DNA of 64,000 nucleotides from Timema cristinae (Eukaryota > Arthropoda > Insecta > Phasmatodea > Timematidae): contig JBCFYV010011135.1 of NCBI GenBank assembly GCA_039000515.1, forward strand, positions 4,682,284-4,746,283, given 5' to 3'. The number at the start of each line of letters is the position of its first letter. Position 1 is the first letter of the stretch. Position numbers and translations under genes: made by a program. Shown one piece after another: positions 1 to 12,974 of this stretch. The notes under the pieces were generated by a model. It saw nothing but the letters and a program-made list of their open reading frames with translations, was not told the origin of the DNA and did not search any database.

Positions 1-235
1 AAATTATACCACGTAAAAAGTGAATTTATTTTGTAATCATGTTTATTTAAAAGGAGGTAATATTGACTAAGTGGGAAAGAAGTATTTCTGCAAGGTTATC
101 ATTGATTTCAGTATGCATATTACATATAACTTAGGGTTAGGGGCTGTAGCAGCATCAAATTCTCAGAAGAGGGCAGTAAGCTAAAAAAAAAAGGTTGAGT
201 ATTACTGCCTTGAACCATACTGATAGTGAAGTCAC

Positions 236-640
236 ATATAGTTAACATTACATTGATAACTTTCATCAATTGTACACGTATAGTGGACATTGTTAACTTT
301 CATCAGTTGTACACTTATAGTGGACATTGTTAACTTTCATCATTTGTACACGTATATTGGACATTGTTACCTTTCATCATTTGTACACGTATAATGGTCA
401 TTGTTAGCCTTCATCAGTTGTACAAGTATAGTAGACATTGTTACCTTTAATCAGTTGTACACGTATAGTGGACATTGTTATCTTTCATCAGTTGTACACG
501 TATAATGGTCATTGTTAGCTTTCATCAATTGTACACGTATAGTGGTCATTGTTAGCTTTCATATGTTTTACACGTATATTGGACATTGTTGCCTTTCATC
601 TGGTGTACGCATATAGTGGATATTCCTCGCCTGAATTTAA
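236..640. repeat. 37-bp minisatellite
   Basis: About ten imperfect copies of a 37-bp unit are seen, built around TTTCATCAGTTGTACACG followed by TATAGTGGACATTGTTA. Copies differ by point changes and the last two (from about 550) are more diverged. No reading frame is conserved, so it is non-coding tandem DNA. Confidence 0.9.
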
Positions 641-1504
641 TTCTAGATTTATATTTACTTCAACTTTATTAGGTTGTAAAAATATATTGAACATTACTTC
701 CCTTGTTTAGTCTCTCCACGTAGAGATTGAAACTAACAGATTTTACTTAATGGTAAATATAATATGAAAGCTAGTTTAATCACACAGCAACATATCAATC
801 TAATATTTTATATAACTTATGTAAAAACTATATCCAAAAAGCTTATTGATAGCTATTGTAATATTTTTGTTGGCTTAGGAATATTTGGAAACATACAAAC
901 TAAGCTATAAATGTAAAAATTAAAATAAATCAAAACACAAACATAATATTTCGTGATTATTTTATGGGTATAACTAATAAGTAGTTGAAATGTCACGCTT
1001 ACCTACACCATCTTATCTAATTTTACTATTTATAATGACAGGTTATAAAGTTGTCATATAATAGTTTTAACTACAACAACTAGAAATTAAAATATTGTAC
1101 CACCAATAGCTAAACGTTCTATACAATACAAGTTTTTACCACCACTTGACCTTTAAAATGGGGAAAAAAGGTAATTGTTATGCAACTGCTACACATTTAG
1201 GTGCTGCTAGTTTTGCCTTTAAATAATGATGAATTCCCTAATAATACAATATTTACACCAAAGGGAAAGAAAGTGGAAATTATTAATCAAAGGTCATATA
1301 CCTTCATTTGTGTAAAGGAAGAGTGGAAAATAATTGAAGGCAAACAATTTCTGAGCACACGACTGGAATTCCAGCCCCAACCTAACATCACCTGTAAATT
1401 AGACTAGACGAGAGAGATTATTTTGTTCACGTCCCCACTGGAGAGGGCTATTATTTTTCTATTCATGGTTTTATAAGATGTTTAATATAAATATTAAAAG
1501 AGTT
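641..1504. other. AT-rich stretch, nothing recognised
   Basis: AT-rich sequence without a recognisable gene. A 68-codon open frame at 1201-1407 on the + strand uses a non-ATG start and resembles nothing I know. It is best treated as chance. Confidence 0.6.
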
Positions 1505-1795
1505 CAAGCTACTGTCCGGCTGGGATTTACCCAAAGGGTCGAATGATCTAAGGCGTCATTCTAACAATAAAATTGGTTGCCAATAACATGGAAGTTAGGG
1601 TTAGAATTCCGGTCTGGTGTATCGAGAGGGATTTTGCTCTCAATGGTCGATTTCCACTCCCGCTCTTCGTTAATGCGGGTACAATTCCCTTAAAATTAAA
1701 CTTTGCTATTCTATAACAAATTAGCGTATTAATTGGTGCACATGCAAATAATCCATAACAGGTAGTTAGATGGTTGTGGAAAATTAACCTAATGA
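1505..1795 (+). repeat. Diverged SINE copy
   Basis: The 3' part (about 1660-1790) follows the same order as other SINEs here: 'aatgcgggtacaattccctt', then 'aaattagcgtattaatt', then a degenerate 'ataacaggtagttagatg' tail. The matching tail elsewhere reads ATAACCCGAACGGGTAGTTAGACG. The 5' part is too diverged for a clear promoter box. No target duplication was found. Confidence 0.55.
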
Positions 1796-3935
1796 TTTCA
1801 ATATTTAGATACAAATTTAAAAAATAAAGTTATAAGTACCTAATTAATCTATGTACATGAATGTAAGTACCTAATTATTTTATGTATATGAATGTAAACC
1901 ACGATTTAATATACAAGAGCAGCATTACTAGCAACTTGAAATAGTAATGTTCTTATTTCTTATAAACAACTCGCACTGTCTAAATTTGTAAGAAGATTGG
2001 TTGTGCATCAAGCCAGTGTGCTGTTGTGAAATATAAACCAAAAGAGTGGAAAAGCTGTCGCTTTTACTGGTGAATGAATCATCCCGGCCTTGAGTGACAA
2101 GTCTTTCGTCCTTCCTATTTCAATAATCTGTTACGAACTCATCGAAAGAAAGATAGGTAAAGAGAAGAGGGGAATATTTTTTTTACTCCCAAAAGTTGAC
2201 GAGGTATTTCTACCTGCCCATGTAGCACCCTTAACTTTCAATTAGAATTATTTATTGTATTAATTAATGCATAATATCAAGGTTTTAGGCCTAGACCTTA
2301 ATTACAAATACAAATCTAATATACTATCATTGACAAATAATAATATACTATATTATACATGTGTACACATCGAAATAATGTTGAATGAAAACTACTACAG
2401 CTATTTATAATTTTGAGGTAGAACCCAAATCCGGCCTTCCAAACATTAGCCGAGAAAAAAAGAAGAAACCGACCCTCTACTTTCTTTGTCTTGGAATCTA
2501 TTTTTGGAAAGAATTTATACCTACCAGTCAGTCAACCCTACAGGTGACGAGATGCCTAGCTGTACACAAGAGAGTTAACAGAGGGGGAAATGGAATTAAA
2601 GTTCTCTACAAGCACGAGGCGTAGCGGATTTGAAACAAAATAGAAGGTATGGGAGTTCCCTCTTAAGTAATTACCAACTAAGTGTGGCAAGATTTGGCGG
2701 CAATTCAAAATCTAAGAGGTTTTACAAAATAATGTTAAGCCAATATAAGTCATCATTTAAGTTAAATATTTCCGTAATAAAAACGACATATTATGTATTA
2801 GTTGCATAATAATAAATATTTGTACATTACTACATGTTTCATGTACCAAAATGTATTATTAGTTTTTGTTTTTATTAAAAATCAAGCAATCAAATAAACT
2901 GTATGCAACTTGAGCAATATTATAAGCAACAGCGGGGAACCTTATTTGTGTGGGGGGATGATTTTGAAGAGGAGGGTATATTTAACGAATTTATTTTTTC
3001 AGAGAACACCCCTTCCTCTTTTATCCCCGAGCTGTAGCTCTGTGACCAAAAGAGATTGGGGGGTGGAGGTGGGGGGTGTAAAATAAGAAAAAGAGATATT
3101 GCTCTCACCCCCAAACGGAAGGTCATATAAATTATCTGTTTAAACTATACTATTGTGAAACAGTCCCTTAAAATTCACGCATGACGTAATTTTTAGAACA
3201 GAGCATTTTGCCTCCTCTTCATATGGATCATTCTGTATTTTACAATCTATCGAGGAAAGAGAGGTAATTTCTTCACCGGTATTCATTAAATGGGCCAAAC
3301 ATAAATTGAAATATTTTGGTGAGATAGATTTTTTAAAATTTTGTATGCCCTCCCAGGCACAACTTCTCATCTAAAAAGGATAGAGATGGGATTTCTTCAC
3401 TAAAATTGTTAGCGATAAACACACTTTCCATAGAAAAGGGTTGTCTGAGATAAATCTAAATGTTGGGGGCCTTATGTCCCTCCAGGCACAACTCATAAAA
3501 ATTATGAAGTTGTATTTAATCAATAACATTTTTTTGGGATGGACAGAATTTCAATAGTGGTTTAATTGATGAATTAAACTTTGGGGAGGTTATATTTCCC
3601 GGCCACTACTTTTCACCACCAATTTTTTTAATTCAATTTGTTTACTAACATTTTTATGGTTGGACACACCTTTAATATACGATTTATTTGACTTTAGGAC
3701 ACTGGTAAACCCGAACATAATGCTGTTGAGGCCCACAAACTTCACTAATAAATCATCTACTAATGAAAGTAATTTTGTGTCTTCACTGCAGCTAAAGTGG
3801 TACAAACAAGTACTGTCCACTGAACCACACACATACTACGGAATATAAACAAAAACATATTTCACTTTTCCAAGGGGACTGGATGACTCTGGATGGATAA
3901 CAGAATAACATTATCGTAGATATACCTGATTATCT
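1796..3935. other. Unassigned AT-rich sequence with weak repeats
   Basis: No gene recognised. Short open frames on the minus strand (2920-3126, 3140-3370, 3590-3832) lack similarity and codon character. Between about 3200 and 3610 there is a weak degenerate repeat with spacing near 120 bp; 'ccaggcacaact' recurs near 3354 and 3482. Confidence 0.5.
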
Positions 3936-4500
3936 AGCAATATAGACTAGCAGTATCTTATAGCAATGGAGACTAGCAGTATCTTATAGCAATATAGACT
4001 AGCAGTATCTTATAGCAATGGACACTAGCAGTATCTTTTAGCAATGGAGACTAGCAGTATCTTATAGCAGTAGTAGATACATGACTATCTAGCAGAGGAG
4101 ACTAGCAGTATCTTATAGCAATGGACACTAGCAGTATCTTATAGCAATGGAGACTAGCAGTATCTTATAGCAATGGAGACTAGCAGTATCTTATAGCAAT
4201 GGAGACTAGCAGTATCTTATATCAATGGAGACTAGCAGTATCTTATAGCAATGGAGACTAGCAGTATCTTTTAGCAATGGAGACTAGCAGTATCTTATAG
4301 CAATGGAGACTAGCAGTATCTTATAGCAATGGAGACTAGCAGTATCTTATAGCAATGGAGACTAGCAGTATCTTATAGCAATGGAGACTAGCAGTATCTT
4401 ATAGCAATGGAGACTAGCAGTATCTTATAGCAATGGAGACTAGCAGTATCTTATAGCAATGGAGACTAGCAGTATCTTATAGCAGTAGTAGATACAACTA
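3936..4500. repeat. 26-bp minisatellite
   Basis: About twenty copies of a 26-bp unit, GAGACTAGCAGTATCTTATA plus GCAATG. Most copies from 4090 to 4480 are nearly identical, implying recent expansion or homogenisation. One interruption near 4071-4099 (AGTAGTAGATACATGACTATC) recurs in similar form at the right edge near 4483, so the array has a small higher-order structure. Confidence 0.92.
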
Positions 4501-4854
4501 TCTAGTAATGGATACTGGCCGTGATTTAAAAAGTATTAGTGTATCAAAGAGTAGAAAGAGGGAAATAATTGGAGTGAAAACTAAAATGAAGGTGATCTAT
4601 AGGTCTGCAAGATGAAGAGTGGAAAGAGAGAAAAAGGGCAAGTATAAATAAAGATGATAGTAAAATTATATAAAATTTGAATATTTTAAATATATAAAGA
4701 TACATAAAGGATATGGAGATATAAAGATATTGTAAAGTTATAAATATTTAAAGTGGAAACAGGAAAAGGAGGTTGTTGAAAATAGGGAAAATGGTGATTG
4801 TTGTCAAAGAAGAAAGGAGGGTGTCAAGAAATATATTGGCAGTTTATTTCCTAC

Positions 4855-5010
4855 TGGCCCTGAATGGACCTGCATCACGCCAGTGTGGTGCGGCCAGGAG
4901 TCGCGGCGCCCGAGCGTCTCTTGCCTCAGCGCCATGGTAGTGGAGACAGACTGTAAGCTGCCAGTCCCGCCGTCAGTCGGGCTGGAGACAGAAACCTGAC
5001 GTCGTATCGC
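4855..5010 (+). promoter_or_regulatory. GC-rich patch; possible MED25 promoter and first exon
   Basis: This is the most GC- and CpG-rich piece of the left half, with GCGGCGCCCGAGCG near 4904. An ATG at 4934 sits in a near-ideal context (GCGCCATGG) and reads Met-Val-Val-Glu-Thr-Asp before a donor-like GTAAGC at 4953. Short N-termini starting Met-Val are usual for MED25, which lies downstream on the same strand. That is inference only. The frame without splicing ends after about 22 codons. It could equally be an unrelated promoter or a chance GC-rich remnant. Confidence 0.25.
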
Positions 5011-5224
5011 CTGCTACCCACACTTGAACTGAAATATTCCCTTTACATGCAATCTCAATCACCCACGCTATGTTAAATATATTTTATTAACTTGACTCTT
5101 ACTCAAATTTAGGCTAGTAGTTATAACATCTGACTTTCGTTCCCATATTCAGGAATACTGTACGAGTGTATGGAATGAAAAATGTTTTTCATCGTATTTA
5201 GACGAAAGTTCGTTCCTCCGTCAT

Positions 5225-6618
5225 CTGAATGTCTTAGCTAACATCTGAATGTGAGTGACCAGTCTAACCAACATCTGACAGTGGGTGACCAGTCCTAGCC
5301 AACATCTGACAGTGAGTGATCAGTCCTAATCAACATCAGAATGTAAGTGATCAGTCCTAATCAACATCTGACAGTGGGTGACCAGTCCTAAACAACATCT
5401 GACAGTGAGTAACCAGTTCTAGCCAACATCTGGCAGTGAGTAACCAGTCCTAGCCAACATCTTGCAGTGAGTGAGTCCTAGCCAACATGACAGTGAGTAA
5501 CCAGTCCTAATCAACATCTGACAGTGAGTAACCAGTCCTAGCCAACATCTGACAGTGAGTGACCAGTCCTAATCAACATTTGACAGTGAGTAACCAGTCC
5601 TAATCAACATCTGACAGTGGGTGACCAGTCCTAATCAACATCAGAATGTAAGTGATCAGTCCTAATCAACATCTGACAGTGAGTGACCAGTCCTAATCAA
5701 CATCTGACAGTGAGTAACCCGTCCTAGCCAACATCTGACAGTGAGTGACCAGTCCTAATCAACATCTGGCAGTGAGTAACCAGTCCTGTCAACTTCTGAC
5801 AATGAGTGACCAGTCCTAATCAACATTTGACAGTGAGTAACCAGTCCTAATCAACATTTGACAGTGAGTAACCATTCTTAATCAACATCTGACAGTGGGT
5901 GACCAGTCCTAATCAACATCAGAATGTAAGTGATCAGTCCTAATCAACATCTGACAGTGAGTGACCAGTCCTAATCAACATCTGACAGTGAGTAACCAGT
6001 CCTAGCCAACATCTGACAGTGAGTGACCAGTCCTAATCAACATCTGGCAGTGAGTAACCAGTCCTGTCAACTTCTGACAATGAGTGGCCAGTCCTAATCA
6101 ACATTTGACAGTGAGTAACCAGTCCTAATCAACATTTGACAGTGAGTAACCAGTCCTGTCAACTTCTGACAATGAGTGACCAGTCCTAATCAACATTTGA
6201 CAGTGAGTAACCAGTCCTGTCAACTTCTGACTATGAGTGACCAATCCTAATCAACATCTGACAGTGAGTAACTAGTCCTAGCCAACATCTGACAGTGAGT
6301 GACCAGTCCTAGCCAACATCTGACAGTGAGTGACCAGTCCTAATCAACATCTGACAGTGAGTAACCAGTCCTAGCCAACATCTGACAGTGAGTGACCAGT
6401 CCTAGCCAACATCTGACAGTGAGTGACCAGTCCTAATCAACATCTGACAGTGAGTAACCAGTCCTAATCAACATCTGACAGTGAGTGACCAGTCCTAATC
6501 AACATCTGACAGTGAGTAACCAGTCCTAGCCAACATTTGACAGTGAGTGACCAGTCCTAGCCAACATCTGACAGTGAGTAACCAGTCCTGTCAACTTCTG
6601 ACAATGAGTGACCAGTAA
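5225..6618. repeat. 31-bp satellite array with higher-order structure
   Basis: About 45 copies of a 31-bp unit (AACATCTGACAGTGAGTGAC plus CAGTCCTAATC or CAGTCCTAGCC). Variant units such as CATCAGAATGTAAGTGATCA recur at about 5334, 5638 and 5919, some 280-300 bp apart. The blocks at about 5611-5800 and 5891-6080 are near-identical, which indicates nine-unit higher-order duplication by unequal exchange. Confidence 0.92.
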
Positions 6619-8685
6619 GGGAACGTGAACCTATCTGAATGTTTTACTTAGTTCTCAATAAAAGTGGCAAAAGCTGCCTATTTGCTCATAGAACACATGT
6701 TAAACATGATGCGTAACTTGATTTAAGTTTTGAGGTGCCCAAAAGAAAGTATTTGACATTTTTTAGCTATTTTTTAAGTATTTTATTTATTTTTTAAAAT
6801 AGTACATTTTTCAATATTCTACATTAAATGGTAACCAACTTGCGTATTAGGCTCCATTTTAGCATAATTAGTAGTATTGTTACCCCACAATAAATATTTG
6901 AGGTGCCCCAAAATTCTCAAATATTTGGACTTCCCTCCAAATTTAAAAAATAAGGTTTTCTTAAAATTATCCTTTTAATAATCTTTGTGTTACTTTCGTT
7001 GACTGTTTATTTAAGGTCGAGAGTCAAATGAGGAACACATAAATTAATAGAACATACTCTTATTATTTATTAAACCTATTTTAGGTAATATAAGAATAAT
7101 AACAGATTATTATTATTTATTAAACCTATTTTAGGTAATATAAGAATAACAACAGATTATGTACGCACTTATCAGTTTCCTATGTAGAATATTCTTTCTT
7201 TGTCTCGGCTATTCTTGCGAAATAAAAAGTCTCTCTCTGATGAAACCATCCCTTGCTTCCTCCCCGCAACCATCTTCAGAAGCTTCTGTCACCAGATCGA
7301 CGCAACGTTCCGCGGCAAAGGGGTATTGCCGTTCGAACAGATTTCTTAGACCAGGTAAAATGTGTACCCACTTTTTGTTTCAAATGTCGATCCCTCTGTC
7401 ATCGGCGATGTAGTGATGTCTTATAACATGCGACCATCGATAGAAGTATACAAATTTTGATGGCTTGCACACTGGGATACGAGCCTTGATTTATTTAGAA
7501 CGGTCGTACCCCTCCACCATTTTATTCGTCAAAATCTCGAGTTCAATTTTTTTGAGGATCACAATACTTTCTCTACCTGTAAGAGAGCGAGAAAATAATT
7601 TCTTGGATATTAGATATTATACAAATAATTAATAAAAAAACTCATTTTGTCAAAATAATAGTATGCTTATTATGTTTTCAAGTAATTACTTAGAAACATA
7701 ATGATGTAAGCTGATGTAAGCTAGTCGTAATTAATTTAATCCTTTCTAGAAATTTGATTAATAAACATATTTTTGAAACACAGACATAAAATTAAATAGT
7801 TTTCTGATCCTTAGGACATCTTACATTTGTTTAAAAAGCTATATTGAGATTTTTTAAGGCAGAAAATGCAAAATGAAATTTCATAAAAATATTACTTTGT
7901 CCTGATGTTATCTTTTAAGTAACATAAATTAATTTAAATTGTTTTAACAATATCAATATAAAGATTCAAAATTATATTCAACCAGTTTCCACAATTCTAA
8001 GCACAATTTAGGGAACACAATAATTAGAGATATTCAGAAAACCTGGTACTATACTCGAGTCTATTCAAAGTCAAGACTAGGCATAGTATGATTTTGGAAG
8101 GAGGAACAGTTGTAATTTTCTCTACTGTTCTTCCAAACAAAATCAGGGTATAGCTCCGCCCTGACTCGTTTTTGAACTGGAAAAGCTACCAGAATGGTTT
8201 AAGGGCCACAGCTATGTCATATCACTAATGATAAAGAGGGTTGTCTTTGAAATAGCTAGCATTTATAATTATGTGATACAAATTTCATACTAGCTACTCT
8301 ATAAATACATAATCTTGTCAAAATAGTTTTACTTTTCAAGATGCAACTGCTTTCTACATTTTAACACAAATTATTTAGGCCTTGGCCTTTATTTAACAAC
8401 CAAAGAAAGAGTAGTGTTTAAATGTATCACGCCATCTGCTTTCTCACCAATGGAATGGGAACCAAGTTTATTAAAGTATTAAAAGTGTACTTTCTAGACA
8501 CGAATATTGCAACAGCAACACATTATAAACTGAAATTAAGGAAAGACAGCTGACCATGGAGTCAGGAGTTAGAATGATTATGACAATGGCCTTAACCTGA
8601 ATGCAACATAGTGGTTGGAGAGTTGAACTTTGTAATTCCGTGTCTCCCACGCTCTGACCTCATGTGGTGTGATCAGTGGCAGCGA
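6619..8685. other. Unassigned sequence with a small direct duplication
   Basis: AT-rich and without a recognised gene. A 51-bp segment ending in AACAGATTAT is directly duplicated at about 7059-7160. 'tttgaggtgccc' occurs at 6730 and 6898 in partly similar surroundings. An 84-codon + frame at 7159-7413 lies in a slightly GC-richer patch but resembles no family I know, and neither strand shows a convincing exon. Confidence 0.5.
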
Positions 8686-11600
8686 AACTTTGTTTGTGTA
8701 AGAGGGGAATGGAGCCAACACCCCTCACCCCCAAACACGATACTTTGTGTATGAGGGGGAATGGAGCAATTCACCTCTCACCTTCCAACACCGATACATC
8801 TTTGTTTGTGTATGAGGGGGAATGGAGCCAACACCCCTCACCTCCCAAACCGATATTTGTGTATGAGGGGGAATGGAGCAATTCACCTCTCACCTTCCAA
8901 CACCGATACATCTTTGTTTGTGTATGAGGGGGAATGGAGCCAACACCCCTCACCTCCCAAACCCGATACTTTGTGTATGAGGGGGAATGGAGCAATTCAC
9001 CTCTCACCTTCCAACACCGATACATCTTTGTTTGTGTATGAGGGGGAATGGAGCCAACACCCTCACCTCCAACACCGATACTTTGTGTATGAGGGGGAAT
9101 GGAGCAATTCACCTCTCACCTTCCAACACCGATACATCTTTGTTTGTGTATGAGGGGGAATGGAGCCATTCACCTCCACCTTCCAATACCGATATATCTT
9201 TGTTTGTGTATGAGGGGGAATGGAGCAACACCCTCACCTCCCAAACCGATACTTTGTGTATGAGGGGGAATGGAGCAATTCACCTCTCACCTTCCAATAC
9301 CGATACATCTTTGTTTGTGTATGAGGGGGAATGGAGCCATTCACCCCTCACCTCCCAACAACCGATACATCTTTGTTTGTGTATGAGGGGGAATGGAGCC
9401 ATTCACCTCTCAACTTCCAACACCTATACATCTTTGTTTGTGTATGAGGGGGAATGGAGCCATTCACCTCTCACCTTCCAACAAACGATACATCTTTGTT
9501 TGTGTATGAGGGGGAATGGAGCCATTCACCTCTCACCTTCCAACACCGATACATCTTTGTTTGTGTATGAGGGGGAATGGAGCCATTCACCCTCACCTCC
9601 CAACAACCGATACATCTTTGTTTGTGTATGAGGGAGGGGGATGGAGTCATTCACTTCTCACCTCCCAACAACTCGAATACATCTTTGTTTGTGTATGGGG
9701 GGGGAATGGAGCCATTCACCTCTCACCTCCCAACAACGATACATCTTTGTTTGTGTATGAGGGGGAATGGAGCCATTCACCTCTCACCTCCCAACACCGA
9801 TACATCTTTGTTTGTGTATGAGGGGGGGAATGGAGCCATTCACCTCTCACCTCCCAACAACCGATACATCTTTGTTTGTGATGAGGGGGGGGAATGGAGC
9901 CATTCACCTCTCACCTTCCAACACCGATACATCTTTGTTTGTGTATGAGGGGGAATGGAGCCATTCACCCCTCACCTCCCAACAACCGATACATCTTTGT
10001 TTGTGTATGAGGGGGAATGGAGCCATTCACCTCTCACCTTCCAACACCGATACATCTTTGTTTGTGTATGAGGGGGAATGGAGCCATTCACCTCTCACCT
10101 TCCAACACCGATACATCTTTGTTTGTGTATGAGGGGGAATGGAGCCATTCACCTCTCACCTCCCAACACCGATACATCTTTGTTTGTGTATGAGGGGGAA
10201 TGGAGCCATTCACCCCTCACCTCCCAACAACCGATACATCTTTGTTTGTGTATGAGGGGGGGGGATGGAGTCATTCACTTCTCACCTCCCAACAACTGAT
10301 ACATCTTTGTTTGTGTATGAGGGGGGGGGAATGGAGCCATTCACCTCTCACCTCCCAACACCGATACATCTTTGTTTGTGTATGAGGGGGAATGGAGCCA
10401 TTCACCTCTCACCTCCCAACACAGATACATCTTTGTTTGTGTATGAGGGGGGGGGAATGGAGCCATTCACCTCTCACCTCCCAACAACCGATACATCTTT
10501 GTTTGTGAATGAGGGGGGGGGGGGGAATGGAGCCATTCACCTCTCACCTTCCAACACCGATACATCTTTGTTTGTGTATGAAGGGGAATGGAGCCATTCA
10601 CCCCCCACCTCCCAACAACCGATACATCTTTGTTTGTGTATGAGGGGGAATGGAGCCATTCACCCCTCACCTCCCAACAACCGATACATCTTTGTTTGTG
10701 TATGAGGGGGAATGGAGTCATTCACTTCTCACCTCCCAACAACTGATACATCTTTGTTTGTGAATGAGGGGGGGGGGAATGGAGCCATTCACCTCTCACC
10801 TCCCAACAACCGATACATCTTTGTTTGTGTATGAGGGGGAATGGATCCATTCACCTCTCACCTTCCAACACCGATACATCTTTGTTTGTGTATGAGGGGA
10901 ATGGAGCCATTCACCTCTCACCTTCCAACACCGATACATCTTTGTTTGTGTATGAGGGGGAATGGAGCCATTCACCTCTCACCTTCCAACACCGATACAT
11001 CTTTGTTTGTGTATGAGGGGGAATGGATCCATTCACCTCTCACCTTCCAACACCGATACATCTTTGTTTGTGTATGAGGGGGAATGGAGCCATTCACCTC
11101 TCACCTCCCAACAACCGATACATCTTTGTTTGTGTATGAGGGGGAATGGAGCCATTCACCCTCACCTCCCAACACCAATACATCTTTGTTTGTGTATGAG
11201 GGGGAATGGAGCCATTCACCCTCACCTCCCAACAACCGATACATCTTTGTTTGTGTATGAGGGGGAATGGAGCCATTCACCTCTCACCTTCCAACACCGA
11301 TACATCTTTGTTTGTGTATGAGGGGGAATGGAGCCATTCACCCCTCACCTCCCAACAACCGATACATCTTTGTTTTTGTATGAGGGGGGGGGGTAATGGA
11401 GCTATTCACCTCTCACCTTCCAACACCGATACATCTTTGTTTGTGTATGAAGGGGAATGGAGCCATTCACCCCCCACCTCCCAACAACCGATACATCTTT
11501 GTTTGTGTATGAGGGGGAATGGAGCCATTCACCCCTCACCTCCCAACAACCGATACATCTTTGTTTGTGTATGAGGGGAATGGAGTCATTCACTTCTCAC

Positions 11601-12068
11601 CTCCCAACAACTGATACATCTTTGTTTGTGAATGAGGGGGGGGGGGAATGGAGCCATTCACCTTCACCTCCCAACAACCGATACATCTTTGTTTGTGTAT
11701 GAGGGGGGGGGGGAATGGAGTCATTCACTTCTCACCTCCCAACAACCGATACATCTTTGTTTGTGTATGAGGGGGGGGAATGGAGTCATTCACTTCTCAC
11801 CTCCCAACAACCGATACATCTTGTTTGTGTATGAGGGGGAATGGAGCCATTCACCTCTCACCTCCCAACAACCGATACATCTTTGTTTGTGTATGAGGGG
11901 GAATGGAGCCATTCACCCCTCACCTCCCAACACCAATACATCTTTGTTTGTGTATGAGGGGGAATGGAGCCATTCACCCCTCACCTCCCAACAACCGATA
12001 CATCTTTGTTTGTGTATGAGGGGGATTGGAGCCATTCACCCCCCACCTCCCAATACCAATACATCTTT
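8686..12068. repeat. 61-bp minisatellite array, 3.4 kb
   Basis: About 55 copies of a 61-bp unit containing TTTGTTTGTGTATGAGGGGG, AATGGAGCCATTCACC and CTTCCAACACCGATACATC. In the left 450 bp a full unit alternates with a shorter one lacking about 9 bp, giving a dimer near 115 bp. The G tract is 4-5 bases in most copies but grows to 9-13 in the right half (13 at about 10513-10525). The unit is not a multiple of three, so the overlapping open frames on both strands come from the repeat and are not genes. Confidence 0.95.
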
Positions 12069-12500
12069 GAAGATTGGATACTACTCAAAACATTTAGAGT
12101 AGTTTAGCCATGCATTTTTTAAATATTAATTATTTTATAATCCATTTGATTTGGTCTTTGCCTGGCAATATTTTGAAAATATTTTGTATTTATATGCTAT
12201 TTGGAATCATTCACACTTAATTTTTTTTATATTGTATGCTTCTAGAAAATATTTGTATACACCGCACATTTTTTAAAGAGAATGCATAAAAGAGTTATTT
12301 TTAGTTTAATACGCGACTCTTAATATCATATTCGATAATATCAGAAAATGTTAAAAACATATAGAGGGGGACAAACATTCCAAGAGAGACAGTGACCCCC
12401 TTAAACCTCACTTTAGTTTCCTTGTTACTAATTTGGACTCGTACATACCACGATTTTCAGAAATTATATTCTTTTTAAGGCTATTTATAGCAGTCTTATC

Positions 12501-12537
<37 letters not shown>

Positions 12538-12694
12538 AATGCTTATACTCACAGACACTATTTTGGAATAGTCTTGTTCAGGGAGATTTAGAGAATTTGG
12601 AGGCCTCTTGATGACATTTGGACTTTGATTTGGATCCATCTCTCAGATTCATATTCAATTCCATCAAATTATTGGAAACATATTTGGGTTGGCT
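12069..12694. other. AT-rich spacer with (TA)n microsatellite
   Basis: No gene seen. A (TA)n run lies at about 12505-12534. The rest is AT-rich sequence between the 61-bp array and the SINE insertion. Confidence 0.6.
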
Positions 12695-12895
12695 TATTAA
12701 GCAGTGACCAAACCCTTCCTTCACCTCTGACAAGACATCTTGTGAATGTGGGGAATGCCAGGTCTCCACCGTGGTTCGGATTCCACATTAAACTGTAGGT
12801 CCTTCATTTCATCTCACAATCACCCTACCATTACACATTAGCGTAAGTGCGTATAACCCGAACGGGTAGTTAGACGCGGTGCTAATAATAATAAT

Positions 12896-12950
<55 letters not shown>

Positions 12951-12960
12951 TTAAGCAGTG
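12695..12960 (+). repeat. 5'-truncated SINE with 12-bp target duplication and long (TAA)n tail
   Basis: The body (12707 to about 12880) is nearly the same sequence as the 3' two-thirds of the SINE at 35959-36233. It carries the shared tail GTATAACCCGAACGGGTAGT and ends in about 65 bp of TAA repeats. The flanking sequence TATTAAGCAGTG is present at 12695-12706 and 12949-12960, a 12-bp target site duplication. The tRNA-like head is missing, as expected for 5' truncation during target-primed reverse transcription. Confidence 0.88.
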
Positions 12961-12974
12961 TTTCATCATGGGAT

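Noticed and set aside
7159..7413. 84-codon frame in a GC-richer patch
   Set aside because: No similarity on either strand and no splice context.
8676..12102. Many overlapping open frames of 60-214 codons on both strands
   Set aside because: All are translations of the 61-bp tandem repeat cycling through frames; no independent coding signal.
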